Origin: Pseudomonas eucalypticola | GTDB lineage: Bacteria; Pseudomonadota; Gammaproteobacteria; Pseudomonadales; Pseudomonadaceae | Direction: 5' to 3' | Length of the DNA: 64,000 nt | Assembly (NCBI RefSeq): GCF_013374995.1 | Contig: NZ_CP056030.1 | Location: 2,016,501-2,080,500 of the forward strand | Part shown: piece by piece, positions 42,663 to 55,759 of the stretch | Layout: every line of letters begins with the position of its first letter | Numbering within the stretch: the first letter of the stretch is position 1 | Made by a program: the position numbers and the translations under genes | The notes under the pieces: model-generated | Database searches by the model: none | Told to the model about the DNA's origin: nothing | What the model saw: only the letters and a program-made list of their open reading frames with translations

Positions 42663-44018
42663 TTATGCGCCGACGGTGATCGGGCGCGCCAGGTCCGGGC
42701 GCAGGCCGCTGTTTGCGGCGATGCCAGCCTCGAATTCCGGGCGGAAATATTTGATCGCACTGCCCAAGGGCTCCACGGCACCAGGTGCGTGGGCGCAGAA
42801 GGTCTTGCCCGGGCCGAGGAAACCGACCAGGCCCAGCAGCGTCTCGATGTCGCCTTGCTGGCCCTGGCCGTTCTCGAGGGCGCGCAGCAGCTTGACGCTC
42901 CACGGCAGGCCGTCACGGCACGGGGTGCAGAAGCCGCACGATTCGCGGGCAAAGAACTCTTCCATGTTGCGCAGCAAGGACACCATGTTGACCTTGTCGT
43001 CCACGGCCATGGCCAGGCCCGTACCCATGCGGGTGCCGACCTTGCCGATGCCGCCGGCGTACATCTGCGCGTCCAGGTGCTCGGGCAACAGGAAACCGGT
43101 ACCGGCGCCGCCAGGCTGCCAGCACTTGAGCTTGAAGCCGTCGCGCATGCCGCCGGCGTAGTCTTCGAACAGCTCGCGGGCCGGGATGCCGAAGGGCAAT
43201 TCCCACAGGCCGGGGTTCTTGACCTTGCCGCTGAAGCCCATCAACTTGGTGCCGTGGTCTTCACTGCCCTCGCGGGCCAGGGACTTGTACCAGTCCACGC
43301 CGTTGCCGACGATGGCCGGCACGTTGCACAGGGTCTCGACGTTGTTGACGCAGGTCGGCTTGCCCCACACGCCCACGGCGGCCGGGAACGGCGGCTTGGA
43401 GCGCGGGTTGGCGCGGCGGCCTTCCAGGGAGTTGATCAGCGCGGTTTCTTCACCGCAGATGTAGCGCCCGGCGCCGGTGTGCACGAACAGCTCGAAGTCA
43501 AAGCCCGACCCCAGGATGTTCTTGCCCAGCAGGCCGGCGGCCTTGGCTTCTTCCACCGCGCGGTTCAGGTGCTTGGCGGCGGTGACGTATTCGCCACGCA
43601 GGAAGATGTAGCCACGGTAGGCTTTCAACGCGCGGGCGCTGATGAGCATGCCTTCGATCAGCAGATGGGGCAGTTGCTCCATCAGCATGCGGTCTTTCCA
43701 GGTGTTGGGTTCCATTTCGTCCGCGTTGCACAGCAGGTAGCGGATGTTCATGGACTCGTCTTTGGGCATCAGGCCCCATTTGACGCCGGTGGGGAAGCCC
43801 GCACCGCCACGGCCTTTGAGGCCGGAGTCTTTCACCGTCTGGACGATGTCGTCCTGGGACAGGTCGGCGAAGGCCTTGCGGGCCGCCGCGTAGCCGTCCT
43901 TGCTCACGTACTCGTCGAACCACACCGGTTCGGCGTCGTCACGCAGGCGCCAGGTCAGCGGGTGGGTTTCCGGGGTGCGGGCGATGCGGTTGGCAGGCCC
44001 GAAGGAGGTAAGGGTCAT
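42663..44018 (-). CDS. nuoF: NADH-quinone oxidoreductase subunit F
   Basis: 451-aa NADH-oxidising flavoprotein. FMN/NADH sites: [13 protein letters not shown] and [14 protein letters not shown]. The [4Fe-4S] cluster N3 is bound by [11 protein letters not shown] and the later Cys in FCAHAPG. The start at 44018 overlaps the nuoE stop by 4 nt. Confidence 0.97.
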   Translation of the reverse strand: MTLTSFGPANRIARTPETHPLTWRLRDDAEPVWFDEYVSKDGYAAARKAFADLSQDDIVQTVKDSGLKGRGGAGFPTGVKWGLMPKDESMNIRYLLCNADEMEPNTWKDRMLMEQLPHLLIEGMLISARALKAYRGYIFLRGEYVTAAKHLNRAVEEAKAAGLLGKNILGSGFDFELFVHTGAGRYICGEETALINSLEGRRANPRSKPPFPAAVGVWGKPTCVNNVETLCNVPAIVGNGVDWYKSLAREGSEDHGTKLMGFSGKVKNPGLWELPFGIPARELFEDYAGGMRDGFKLKCWQPGGAGTGFLLPEHLDAQMYAGGIGKVGTRMGTGLAMAVDDKVNMVSLLRNMEEFFARESCGFCTPCRDGLPWSVKLLRALENGQGQQGDIETLLGLVGFLGPGKTFCAHAPGAVEPLGSAIKYFRPEFEAGIAANSGLRPDLARPITVGA

Positions 44019-44512
44019 ACGTAGCCCTCCAGCAGTTTGGCAACGCCGGCTGGCTGCACGTCGCCGAAGGTATCGTCGTCGATCATCAGCGCCGGAGCCT
44101 TGTCGCAGTTGCCCAGGCAGCACACTGGCAGCAGGGTGAAGCGCCCGTCCGCGGTGGTCTGGCCCAGGCCGATGCCCAGCTTGCTCTGGATTTCGCTGAC
44201 CACCGACTCGTGGCCGCCGATGTAGCAGACCATGCTGTCGCACACGCGAATGATGTGGCGGCCCACGGGCTGGCGGAAGATCTGGCTATAGAAGGTAGCC
44301 ACGCCTTCGACGTCGCTGGCCGGGATGCCGAGGATCTCGCCAATGGCGTACAGGGCGCCATCGGGCACCCAGCCACGTTCCTTCTGAACGATCTTCAGGG
44401 CTTCGATGGACGCCGCGCGCGGGTCCTCGTAGTGGTGCAGCTCGTGCTCGATGGCCGAGCGCTCGGTTTCGCTGAGGGCGAAACGGTCAGTCTGGATAAG
44501 CGTGCTGTTCAT
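44015..44512 (-). CDS. nuoE: NADH-quinone oxidoreductase subunit E
   Basis: 165-aa [2Fe-2S] subunit (cluster N1a) of the NADH dehydrogenase module. Four cysteine ligands are in VCDSMVC and VCCLGNC. The gene lies 2 bp from nuoCD and overlaps nuoF. Confidence 0.97.
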   Translation of the reverse strand: MNSTLIQTDRFALSETERSAIEHELHHYEDPRAASIEALKIVQKERGWVPDGALYAIGEILGIPASDVEGVATFYSQIFRQPVGRHIIRVCDSMVCYIGGHESVVSEIQSKLGIGLGQTTADGRFTLLPVCCLGNCDKAPALMIDDDTFGDVQPAGVAKLLEGYV

Positions 44513-44514
44513 GC

Positions 44515-46314
<1,800 letters not shown>

Positions 46315-46370
46315 TCAACGTACAGAATGAAGCCAGGGTTCTTTGTGGCGATGCCGCGTAAAGAGCTGGA

Positions 46371-47045
46371 TCAGACTTCGTCGGGGCTGCGCAGGTTGGT
46401 GACCGCGATACGCTGTTCGCGGCGTTGTTCCTTTTGCGACGGCATCTCGGCGCGGTACACGCCTTGATCTCCGACGACCCAGGACAGCGGGCGACGCTCT
46501 TGGCCAATGGATTCCTGCAACAGCATCAGGCCTTGCAGGAAGGCCTCTGGGCGCGGCGGGCAGCCGGGCACATAAACGTCCACGGGCAGGAATTTATCCA
46601 CCCCTTGAACGACCGAGTAAATGTCGTACATGCCACCGGAGTTGGCGCACGAGCCCATGGAAATGACCCACTTGGGTTCGAGCATCTGTTCGTACAGGCG
46701 CTGGATGATGGGGGCCATCTTCACGAAGCAGGTGCCGGCGATGACCATGAAGTCGGCCTGGCGTGGCGAGGCCCGAATCACTTCGGCGCCGAACCGGGCG
46801 ATGTCGTGGGGCGCGGTGAAGGCGGTGGTCATTTCCACGTAGCAGCACGAAAGCCCGAAGTTGTACGGCCACAGGGAGTTCTTGCGCCCCCAGTTCACCG
46901 CACCGCTCAGGACGTCCGAGAGCTTGCCCATGAAGATGTTCTTGTGGACCTGATCCTCGAGCGGATCGGCTACGGTTTCCCGTTCGCCGATCGGATACTG
47001 GTCATTGGGTGCATCCGGGTCGATTCTGGTGAGATTGTATTGCAT
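46371..47045 (-). CDS. nuoB: NADH-quinone oxidoreductase subunit B
   Basis: 224-aa subunit that holds cluster N2, the last iron-sulfur centre before quinone. The ligands are the tandem cysteines of GLSCCYVE plus GSCANSGG and [10 protein letters not shown]. The ATG at 47045 is chosen because GAGG lies 8 nt upstream; an in-frame TTG two codons earlier is less likely. Confidence 0.97.
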   Translation of the reverse strand: MQYNLTRIDPDAPNDQYPIGERETVADPLEDQVHKNIFMGKLSDVLSGAVNWGRKNSLWPYNFGLSCCYVEMTTAFTAPHDIARFGAEVIRASPRQADFMVIAGTCFVKMAPIIQRLYEQMLEPKWVISMGSCANSGGMYDIYSVVQGVDKFLPVDVYVPGCPPRPEAFLQGLMLLQESIGQERRPLSWVVGDQGVYRAEMPSQKEQRREQRIAVTNLRSPDEV

Positions 47046-47055
47046 TGCCAAAGCC

Positions 47056-47469
47056 TCATTGTTTCAGCTTCGCCTGCCGCTTACGGCGACCTTCGGGAGC
47101 CCAATCGAGCGCCCCCACCCGCCAAAGGTAGACAAGACCTGCCAACAGAATTGCTATGAAAACGAGTGCTTCGACGAATCCGGCCCAGCCGCTTTCGCGT
47201 ACCGACACAGACCATGCAAAGAGAAAGAGGGCTTCGATATCAAAGATCACGAATAGCATCGCGACCAGATAGAATTTCGCGGAGAGGCGCAGACGGGCGC
47301 TGCCGACCGGCAGCATGCCGGATTCAAAGGGTTCGTTCTTGCTGCGGCCCCAGGCCTTGCTACCCAGCAGGGCCGACAGCCCCAGCATGAAGGCACAGAG
47401 CCCGGCGACACCCAAAAGGAAGATGGCAAAGCCCCAGTTGTGGGCCATGAGTCCTGTCGAATCGGGCAT
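47056..47469 (-). CDS. nuoA: NADH-quinone oxidoreductase subunit A
   Basis: 137-aa three-helix membrane subunit and first gene of the operon. It has the conserved [20 protein letters not shown] loop and [19 protein letters not shown] helix. The start MPDSTG at 47469 follows AAGGAA by 6 nt. Confidence 0.96.
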   Translation of the reverse strand: MPDSTGLMAHNWGFAIFLLGVAGLCAFMLGLSALLGSKAWGRSKNEPFESGMLPVGSARLRLSAKFYLVAMLFVIFDIEALFLFAWSVSVRESGWAGFVEALVFIAILLAGLVYLWRVGALDWAPEGRRKRQAKLKQ

Positions 47470-47557
47470 GCTGGATTCCTTAACAGAGAGCAAAAATCTC
47501 TGGGCTTGAAAAGTAGTAAGGCAGTGACGATATGTCGCAGCTGAATCTATCGCGCTG

Positions 47558-47586
47558 ATTTTATGGGTAAACCCGTGGCAAGTAAA
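47558..47586 (-). promoter_or_regulatory. candidate sigma-70 promoter of the nuo operon
   Basis: On the minus strand TTTACT (47586-47581), a 17-bp spacer and TAAAAT (47563-47558) predict a start near 47551, about 80 bp upstream of nuoA. It is the best match I see in the 502-bp nuoA-aceA gap. Confidence 0.5.
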
Positions 47587-47701
47587 TTTTCTGCAGCAAA
47601 TTTATTCGTAGGATTAAGCACATACACTCCCTGCAAGTGCCTTCGGGGCCCGTGGGCCGGGGGTTTGCGGGTGTTTTATTAATAACGCCGCAGCCCGCTC
47701 A

Positions 47702-47738
47702 CTGACACTGCTTTAATGTGTAATGATAATTAATATCA
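47702..47738 (+). promoter_or_regulatory. orphan plus-strand promoter overlapped by a Fur box
   Basis: CTGACA (47702-47707), a 17-bp spacer and GATAAT (47725-47730) form a good sigma-70 promoter pointing away from nuoA. Over its -10 lies TGATAATTAATATCA (47724-47738), which differs from the 7-1-7 Fur consensus TGATAATnATTATCA at one position. This layout is typical of Fur-repressed promoters. No recognisable protein gene follows before the aceA terminator. Confidence 0.6.
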
Positions 47739-47952
47739 TTTAAAGGTGCGTAAGTTGTGTCAAGAGGGTTGGGACAGTTAACCAACTCGTACGTTCTACG
47801 TGATTTTCGCTCTATATATGTTGGCTTGGATCAAGACTTTGGTTGTAGAAGCGTAGTCGATGTGGGCGAAGGTGGTGGGAAGGGTTGGGGATTGGGTGGG
47901 GGCGGGCTGCCGGGTGCAGTCCAAAGCAAAAGGCCACCCGCAAGGGGTGGCC
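47737..47952 (+). ncRNA. possible iron-regulated small RNA
   Basis: Transcript predicted from the Fur-box promoter to the hairpin at 47930-47952, about 215 nt. It contains a GTTGG...CCAAC stem near 47769-47788. A GTG-initiated frame of 73 codons from 47757 and a 12-codon ATG frame at 47818 are present, but neither looks like a known protein. I see no PrrF core sequence. This is inference from the promoter and hairpin only. Confidence 0.3.
47930..47952. terminator. aceA terminator hairpin
   Basis: AGGCCACCC-loop-GGGGTGGCCT with a TTTTGCTTT tract after it on the minus strand, 20 bp past the aceA stop. On the plus strand it is followed only by CTCTTCTGC, so it would terminate rightward transcripts less well. 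Confidence 0.85.
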
Positions 47953-47971
47953 TCTTCTGCATCACCTGGGA

Positions 47972-49297
47972 TCAATGAAACTGCTCTTCCTCCGTCGAGC
48001 CCGTCAGCGCCGTCACCGAGGACACCCCACCCTGAATCACCGTGGTCATGTCATCGAAGTACCCCGTGCCCACTTCCTGCTGGTGCGCCACGAAGGTGTA
48101 ACCCTTCGCCGCATCGGCGAACTCCTGCTCCTGCAGCTTCACGTAGGCGGTCATGTCGTTGCGGGCGTAGTCGTGCGCCAGGTTGAACATGCCGTGCCAC
48201 ATGTTGTGGATACCGGCCAGGGTGATGAACTGGTGCTTGTAGCCCATGGCCGACAGTTCGCGCTGGAACTTGGCGATGGTGGCGTCGTCCAGGTTCTTCT
48301 TCCAGTTGAAGGACGGCGAGCAGTTGTACGACAGCAACTGGTCGGGGTATTCCTTCTTGATGGCCTCGGCGAAGCGACGGGCTTCGTCCAGGTCCGGCTT
48401 GGCGGTTTCGCACCAGATCAGGTCGGCGTACGGCGCATAGGCCAGGCCGCGGGCGATAGCCTGGTCGAGGCCGGCGCGCACCTTGTAGAACCCTTCAGGC
48501 GTGCGGGTGCCCGTCACGAACGGTTGGTCATACGGGTCGCAGTCTGAGGTCAGCAGGTCGGCGGCGTTGGCGTCGGTACGAGCCAGGATGATCGTCGGCA
48601 CGCCGGCCACGTCAGCGGCCAGGCGCGCGGCGACCAGCTTCTGCACGGCCTCCTGGGTCGGCACCAGCACCTTGCCCCCCATGTGGCCGCATTTTTTCAC
48701 CGACGCCAGCTGGTCTTCGAAGTGCACGCCAGCGGCGCCCGCTTCGATCATGTTCTTCATCAGCTCGTAAGCGTTGAGCACGCCGCCGAAGCCGGCTTCG
48801 GCGTCGGCAACGATGGGGGCGAAGTAGTCGATGTAACCGTCATCGCCCGGGTTCTTGCCGGCTTTCCATTGAATCTGGTCAGCGCGGCGGAATGAGTTGT
48901 TGATGCGTTTGACCACGGTGGGTACCGAGTCGACCGGGTACAGCGACTGGTCGGGGTACATGGATTCGGCCGAGTTGTTGTCGGCAGCCACTTGCCAGCC
49001 GGACAGGTAAATGGCCTGGATACCGGCCTTGACCTGTTGCACGGCCTGGCCGCCGGTGAGGGCGCCCATGCAGTTGACGAAGTCCTTGTCCGGACGGAAG
49101 GACGGCTTGGCGCCCTGGGTCACCAGCTTCCAGAGCTTCTCGGCGCCGAGGCGGGCCAATGTGTGCTCGGGTTGAACCGAGCCGCGCAGGCGCACAACGT
49201 CGGCCGCGGAGTAAGTCCGGGTCACACCTTTCCAGCGCGGGTTTTCTGCCCAGTCTTTTTCAAGGGCAGCTATTTGTTGTTCGCGTGTCAGTGCCAT
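47972..49297 (-). CDS. aceA: isocitrate lyase
   Basis: 441-aa first enzyme of the glyoxylate shunt, cleaving isocitrate to succinate and glyoxylate. The catalytic loop KKCGHMGGK places the active-site Cys at residue 203, preceded by VHFEDQ. Its length fits the shorter of the isocitrate lyase subgroups found in pseudomonads. ATG at 49297 with GAGG 9 nt upstream. The long upstream gap carries a promoter and palindrome described separately. It competes for isocitrate with the two IDHs at 56.7-60.6 kb. Confidence 0.97.
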   Translation of the reverse strand: MALTREQQIAALEKDWAENPRWKGVTRTYSAADVVRLRGSVQPEHTLARLGAEKLWKLVTQGAKPSFRPDKDFVNCMGALTGGQAVQQVKAGIQAIYLSGWQVAADNNSAESMYPDQSLYPVDSVPTVVKRINNSFRRADQIQWKAGKNPGDDGYIDYFAPIVADAEAGFGGVLNAYELMKNMIEAGAAGVHFEDQLASVKKCGHMGGKVLVPTQEAVQKLVAARLAADVAGVPTIILARTDANAADLLTSDCDPYDQPFVTGTRTPEGFYKVRAGLDQAIARGLAYAPYADLIWCETAKPDLDEARRFAEAIKKEYPDQLLSYNCSPSFNWKKNLDDATIAKFQRELSAMGYKHQFITLAGIHNMWHGMFNLAHDYARNDMTAYVKLQEQEFADAAKGYTFVAHQQEVGTGYFDDMTTVIQGGVSSVTALTGSTEEEQFH

Positions 49298-49843
49298 GGA
49301 GATAAACCTCGTCGCATAGGTTTGGATGAAAATTCTCGCTCCGCCGGCGCTGTCCTTACAGAAACACCATGGTGGCGCTCGCAGATCAGAAGCTTAGAAG
49401 GTCTGGGACGGGCTTGACGGAGAAGGCGACGATCGAACGGTCGTTCGAGAGGGGAGTGGCAGTTGGCCGGGCGTGCCCTGTGCGTGTACACCGACCGGTC
49501 GTGGCGGTGGTGCGGCGAACAGGCCTTGCCGTGTTACCAGAATGCGCTTCCGTCCCTCGGGACAACTTCTTCGTTCCAGTCGCAATCTCGTCAGGCTGCC
49601 TTGTGGGCGTTCCAGACACGAATCGGCTCCGGTGGGTAGGTTGGAGACCGATCCGAAGGCCCTTTCCAGGGCCCCTGATTAGCGGGAGCGAGGCCATCAT
49701 GCCTCGGCGAAAAGGTGTCGTCAAACATTTTGTAGTGCTTTTTTCATAGCACTACATCTTTGGTTCAAGGCGACTTATCAGTCAGTTTCAGAGTCTTTGG
49801 TCGCTGACCATCAGGGTGTTTTCGCGACCCCTGGGTCACGATT
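49298..49843. other. aceA upstream region with long leader
   Basis: 546 bp without a convincing gene. It holds the aceA promoter (49696-49724) and an adjoining palindrome (49731-49756), and implies a leader of about 390 nt. Within the leader are two strong dyads: TCGAACGGTCGTTCGA at 49433-49448, and CGACCGGTCG at 49490-49499. Short open frames on both strands look like chance. Confidence 0.5.
49696..49756 (-). promoter_or_regulatory. aceA promoter with RccR-like operator
   Basis: On the minus strand TTGACG (49724-49719), a 17-bp spacer and CATGAT (49701-49696) form a promoter. Directly upstream lies a perfect 9-bp dyad TGTAGTGCT-N8-AGCACTACA (49731-49756). TGTAGT...ACTACA is, from memory, the half-site pattern reported for RccR, the KDPG-responsive regulator of aceA in P. 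fluorescens. The regulator's identity is therefore inference. Confidence 0.55.
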
Positions 49844-50596
49844 TCAGTCAACGGGGTCCACTTTTACCCGCAAGGTCATGTCATTGCGCCCCTGGGTGGA
49901 CCAATTTCGGGTATACCCGCGCTGGTTGTACTGGCTTTGCTCGTTGGTACCGGCCAAGATTATCCATTCGCCCAAGCGCCCGCTGACCTGCGTGTCGGTG
50001 CTTTGAACGTTCACTACATCCTGACGCTCCTGGCTCATCCGGTCATTGTTGGTACTGATGCTCAGGTGAACGGTCTCGCCAGTGACGCTGGCGGTCACGT
50101 AGAAGCCTTGGGTGACGTTCTTGTACTGGGTCTGGGTCTGCAAGCCGCCGTAGCTGTCGCTTTGGGCGGTGGTGAACGGCACGCTCTGGCCGACCTGAAT
50201 CAGGGCGGGGGTGCCCTCGGTGGCTTGTACCTGCTGCACGCCGCCGGTACGGTTGGCCGTGCTGTAGTTGATGATCCGGGTATTGCTGCCGTTCACGGTG
50301 TAACCGCCACGGTCGCCGTCATTGCTGTCGCTGGTGTCCACGCTGATGAGCAGGCGCCGGGCGGCCACGTCCAGTTGCGTGATCAGGGCGCGCAGTTGCT
50401 GGATCTTGTCGGGGTCGGCGTTGACGATCAATTGGTTGCCGTAGGCGGTGACCTTGCCGTCGCGGCCCAGGAAATTCTGCGCCACGGGCAGCAGGTCGTC
50501 GCTGGTGCGGTTGTTCAGCGGCACGATTTCGGTGGCGGCGTGGGCAGCGAAGGAGGTGGCCAGGGCCAGGGTGGCGAGGAGGGGGCGTAGCGGCAT
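49844..50596 (-). CDS. periplasmic protein with secretin N0/NolW-like domain
   Basis: 250-aa exported protein. The signal peptide MPLRPLLATLALATSFAAHA precedes TEIVPLNNRTSDDLLPVAQN. An STN/NolW-like secretin short domain follows at about 20-85 (GNQLIVNADPDKIQQLRALI). The remaining beta-rich region resembles the secretin core start (VQVGQSVPF-type, GGLQTQTQYKNVTQGFYVTA) but lacks the C-terminal pore-forming half of a true secretin, and no secretion genes are adjacent. The ATG at 50596 has GGAGAA 7 nt upstream. Function unknown. Confidence 0.8.
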   Translation of the reverse strand: MPLRPLLATLALATSFAAHAATEIVPLNNRTSDDLLPVAQNFLGRDGKVTAYGNQLIVNADPDKIQQLRALITQLDVAARRLLISVDTSDSNDGDRGGYTVNGSNTRIINYSTANRTGGVQQVQATEGTPALIQVGQSVPFTTAQSDSYGGLQTQTQYKNVTQGFYVTASVTGETVHLSISTNNDRMSQERQDVVNVQSTDTQVSGRLGEWIILAGTNEQSQYNQRGYTRNWSTQGRNDMTLRVKVDPVD

Positions 50597-50665
50597 GTCC
50601 GAATTCTCCATCATTGGAGCGGACATTATGGCAGACGGGGTTCGGCCGGGAAGCGCAGATCCCTG

Positions 50666-50754
50666 TGTGGGACCGGGCGGAGTTCGAGAAAAGGACGCTG
50701 CGGTATGTCGGATATACCGCGGTGTGCTGTTCCTGAGCTTCGCCCGGTCCCACA
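50666..50754. repeat. single copy of the REP-type palindromic element
   Basis: TGTGGGACCGGGCG at 50666-50679 pairs with CGCCCGGTCCCACA at 50741-50754. The interior (GACGCTGCGGTATGTCGGAT) matches the loop of the array units at 17172-18006 with several changes. Lies upstream of the secretin-like gene and downstream of the GNAT gene. Confidence 0.85.
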
Positions 50755-50769
50755 GGGGTGGGCAGCGGG

Positions 50770-51192
50770 TTAGCTGGAGCGGACCATGTCCACGTGCGGG
50801 ATGCCCGCCTCGAGGAATTCTTCGCTCACGACCTTGAAGCCATGGCGCTCGTAGAAGGCCGTGGCGTGTACCTGGGCGCTCAGGCTCTGCTGCTTGAGGT
50901 CCTGCTGCTCGGCTTGGGCGATGGCGGCCTCAAGCAGGGCGTCGCCCACTTTCAGCCCGCGCCAGTCCTTGAGCACCGAGACCCGGCCGATCTGGCCGTC
51001 GGGCAGCAGGCGGGCGGTGCCGATGGGGTAGTCGCCCTCGCAGGCCAGGAAGTGCACGGCGTCGTTGTCGTCGGCGTCGAACTCCAGCTCCGGGGGCACC
51101 GATTGCTCGGCGATGAACACGGCCTCGCGGATACGTCGAATGTCGGCGATGTCCTTGTGCCAATCAGCCACGCGTACGCGAATCTTATTCAT
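50770..51192 (-). CDS. GNAT N-acetyltransferase
   Basis: 140-aa GNAT-fold protein of the ElaA/YjcF-like group. It begins MNKIRVRVADWHKDIADIRR and has the acetyl-CoA-binding block GRVSVLKDWRGLKVGDALLE and the C-terminal FYERHGFKVVSEEFLEAGIP. The ATG at 51192 overlaps the end of the uL16 hydroxylase gene by 8 nt, indicating translational coupling. The substrate is unknown. Confidence 0.88.
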   Translation of the reverse strand: MNKIRVRVADWHKDIADIRRIREAVFIAEQSVPPELEFDADDNDAVHFLACEGDYPIGTARLLPDGQIGRVSVLKDWRGLKVGDALLEAAIAQAEQQDLKQQSLSAQVHATAFYERHGFKVVSEEFLEAGIPHVDMVRSS

Positions 51193-52354
51193 CGGCAGCG
51201 AACCCCAGACTTCCCTGTTTGACCAGCTCACAGATCAGTGTACGACCTTGCTCGTCGATCATCCATGGGCCCAGGTTTTCGATGTGCAGGGCGTCGGCGG
51301 CGCAGATCAGTTTCAGCAGGTCGCGCAGCTCACCCGGCAGCAGGCGGCTCTGGCCGCTGGCGAACAGCAGCAGGTCATCGCCCACTTCCGACCAGGCCAT
51401 GCGCGCGCTCGGGTTGCGGATCAGGATGGCGCCTTCTTCCAGGCCGTCCAGCAGGTCGTCTTCTTCCAGGGTTTCGCCCGCTACCAGCTCCGGGTAGCGC
51501 GGCTCGGTCATGAACTGGCCGAACCAGGTCAGCAGCAGGCGCTCGTCGTTCATGTGCTCGTTGAGCAGCTTCTTCAGGCGGTCCAGGGCGTCGTGCTGGA
51601 TCTGGTGCGGGTCGCTGACCGGTTGCGCGTCGGCATCGCTGTAACGGTCTTCGTCCGGGAGGAACTGGCTCAGGAAATCGGTGAAATGGGTCAGCACTTC
51701 GGACGCGCTCGGGGCGCGGAAGCCCACCGAGTAGGTCATGCAGTCGTCCAGGGCCACACCGTAGTGAGCCAGGCGCGGCGGCAGGTAGAGCATGTCGCCG
51801 GGCTCCAGGGTCCACTCGTCGCTTTGCTCGAAGTTAGCCAGGATGCGCAAGTCGGCGTGTTCGATCAGCGGGCTGTCGGAGTCGCACATTTGCCCGACCT
51901 TCCAGTTGCGCTTGCCGTGGCCTTGCAGCAGGAACACGTCGTAGTTGTCGAAGTGCGCGCCAACGCTGCCGCCCGGGGCGGCGAAGCTGATCATCACATC
52001 GTCGATGCGCCAGCTTGGCAGGAAGCGGAAATGCTGCAGCAGGTCGGCCACTTCCGGTACGAACTGGTCGACGGCCTGCACCAGCAGGGTCCACTCACGC
52101 TCGGGCAGTTGGCTGAAAGCGTCTTCTTCGAACGGGCCGCGGCGCATTTCCCACGGGCGTTCGCCGTGTTCGATGACGATGCGCGATTCGACTTCTTCTT
52201 CCAGGGCCAGGCCTGCCAATTCGTCAGGGCTGATGGGGTTTTCGAAATCGGTGAACGCCTGACGGACCAGCAGGGGCTTTTTCTGCCAGTAGTCACGCAG
52301 GAACTCGCGTGCGGTCAAGCCACCCAGAAGTTGAAGAGGAGTATCAGAGTTCAT
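51185..52354 (-). CDS. ycfD: ribosomal protein uL16 arginine hydroxylase (RoxA/YcfD)
   Basis: 389-aa JmjC/cupin 2-oxoglutarate oxygenase that hydroxylates an arginine of ribosomal protein uL16 in E. coli. The iron ligands are His134 and Asp136 in GAHFDNYD and His197 in RLAHYGV. A C-terminal winged-helix dimerisation region follows. It lies between purB and the overlapping GNAT gene. Confidence 0.93.
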   Translation of the reverse strand: MNSDTPLQLLGGLTAREFLRDYWQKKPLLVRQAFTDFENPISPDELAGLALEEEVESRIVIEHGERPWEMRRGPFEEDAFSQLPEREWTLLVQAVDQFVPEVADLLQHFRFLPSWRIDDVMISFAAPGGSVGAHFDNYDVFLLQGHGKRNWKVGQMCDSDSPLIEHADLRILANFEQSDEWTLEPGDMLYLPPRLAHYGVALDDCMTYSVGFRAPSASEVLTHFTDFLSQFLPDEDRYSDADAQPVSDPHQIQHDALDRLKKLLNEHMNDERLLLTWFGQFMTEPRYPELVAGETLEEDDLLDGLEEGAILIRNPSARMAWSEVGDDLLLFASGQSRLLPGELRDLLKLICAADALHIENLGPWMIDEQGRTLICELVKQGSLGFAADE

Positions 52355-52397
52355 GTGTAACCTATTGAATGGTTGCGCTTTTATGTCACGAATAAAA

Positions 52398-52418
52398 ACG
52401 CCCGGCTAAGCCGGGCGT
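52398..52418. terminator. purB terminator
   Basis: ACGCCCGGC-taa-GCCGGGCGT, a perfect 9-bp stem with a TTTTTATTC tract on the minus strand, 20 bp after the purB stop. Confidence 0.92.
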
Positions 52419-52438
52419 CTGAACGACGGGGCAAGGCG

Positions 52439-54532
<2,094 letters not shown>

Positions 54533-54536
<4 letters not shown>

Positions 54537-55660
54537 GCCTGGCCCTTGCTGGTCCAGGGCTCGGCCACTTCGATGACACCGCCACCCAGGCAGATCTCAC
54601 CGTCGTAGAACACCACGGACTGGCCCGGGGTGACGGCGCGCTGCGGCTCGTCGAACACGGCGCGGTAGCCCTGGGCGGTCTGTTCCAGGGTGCAGGCCTG
54701 GTCGCTCTGGCGGTAGCGCACCTTGGCGGTCAGGCGGCGCGGGCTGCTCAGGTCGACAGGGTTCACCCACCAGATTTCCGAGGCCAGCAGGGCCCGGGAG
54801 AACAGCCATGGGTGGTCATTGCCTTGGCCGACCACCAGCACGTTGCGCGCAAGGTCTTTTTCCAGCACGTACCACGGCTCGTCGCTGGCGTCTTTCAAGC
54901 CGCCGATGCCCAGGCCCTGGCGCTGGCCGATGGTGTGGTACATCAGGCCATGGTGGCGGCCGATCACTTCACCTTCGGTGGTCTGGATCTCGCCAGGCTG
55001 GGCGGGCAGGTACTGCTTGAGGAAGTCACTGAAACGACGCTCGCCAATGAAGCAGATACCGGTGGAGTCCTTCTTCTTGGCGGTGGCCAGGCCGTGTTTC
55101 TCGGCGATGGCACGTACTTCCGGCTTTTCCAGCTCGCCTACCGGGAACAGGGTCCGGGCGATCTGTTCGCCGCCCACGGCGTGCAGGAAGTAGCTCTGGT
55201 CCTTGTTCGGGTCCAGGCCCTTGAGCAGTTCGGTACGGGCGTCGACATCGCGGCGGCGCACGTAGTGGCCGGTGGCGATAAGGTCGGCGCCCAGGGACAG
55301 GGCGTAGTCCAGGAAAGCCTTGAACTTGATTTCGCGGTTGCAGAGGATGTCCGGGTTCGGCGTGCGGCCGGCCTTGTACTCTTCCAGGAAGTGTTCGAAG
55401 ACGTTGTCCCAGTATTCGGCGGCGAAGTTGGCCGTATGCAGCTTGATGCCGATACGGTCGCACACGGCCTGGGCGTCGGCCAGGTCTTCGCGGGCGGTGC
55501 AGTATTCGGTGCCGTCGTCTTCTTCCCAGTTCTTCATGAACAGGCCTTCCACCTGGTACCCCTGTTCGAGCAGCAGGAGGGCGGACACGGAAGAGTCAAC
55601 GCCGCCGGACATGCCGACGATAACGCGCTGGGTTTCAGGGGCAGCAGCTGAATCACGCAT
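54533..55660 (-). CDS. mnmA: tRNA 2-thiouridylase MnmA
   Basis: 375-aa enzyme that adds sulfur to U34 of tRNAs for Lys, Glu and Gln. The ATP PP-loop SGGVDSS is at residues 18-24, the acid-base Cys107 in NPDILCN and the persulfide Cys203 in TGICFIG. Lies 99 bp after the nudix gene in the order nudJ-mnmA-hflD-purB known from E. coli. Confidence 0.97.
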
Positions 55661-55759
55661 AGGAATTGAGTGTGTGTCTGGGAAAAGCAGGGGATTCTAT
55701 CACCAAGCGCCCGGTTGCGCTTGCTGCTGATCAAACCTGACCCTGATGGGTAGTGCGGC

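Noticed and set aside
47757..47978. 73-codon GTG-initiated frame after the Fur box
   Set aside because: The second half is low-complexity Gly/Pro-rich, it runs through the aceA terminator, and the start is weak. Kept only as part of the possible small RNA.
49386..49724. 112-codon minus-strand frame upstream of aceA
   Set aside because: No ribosome-binding site, no domain and atypical composition. It overlaps the predicted promoter and leader.
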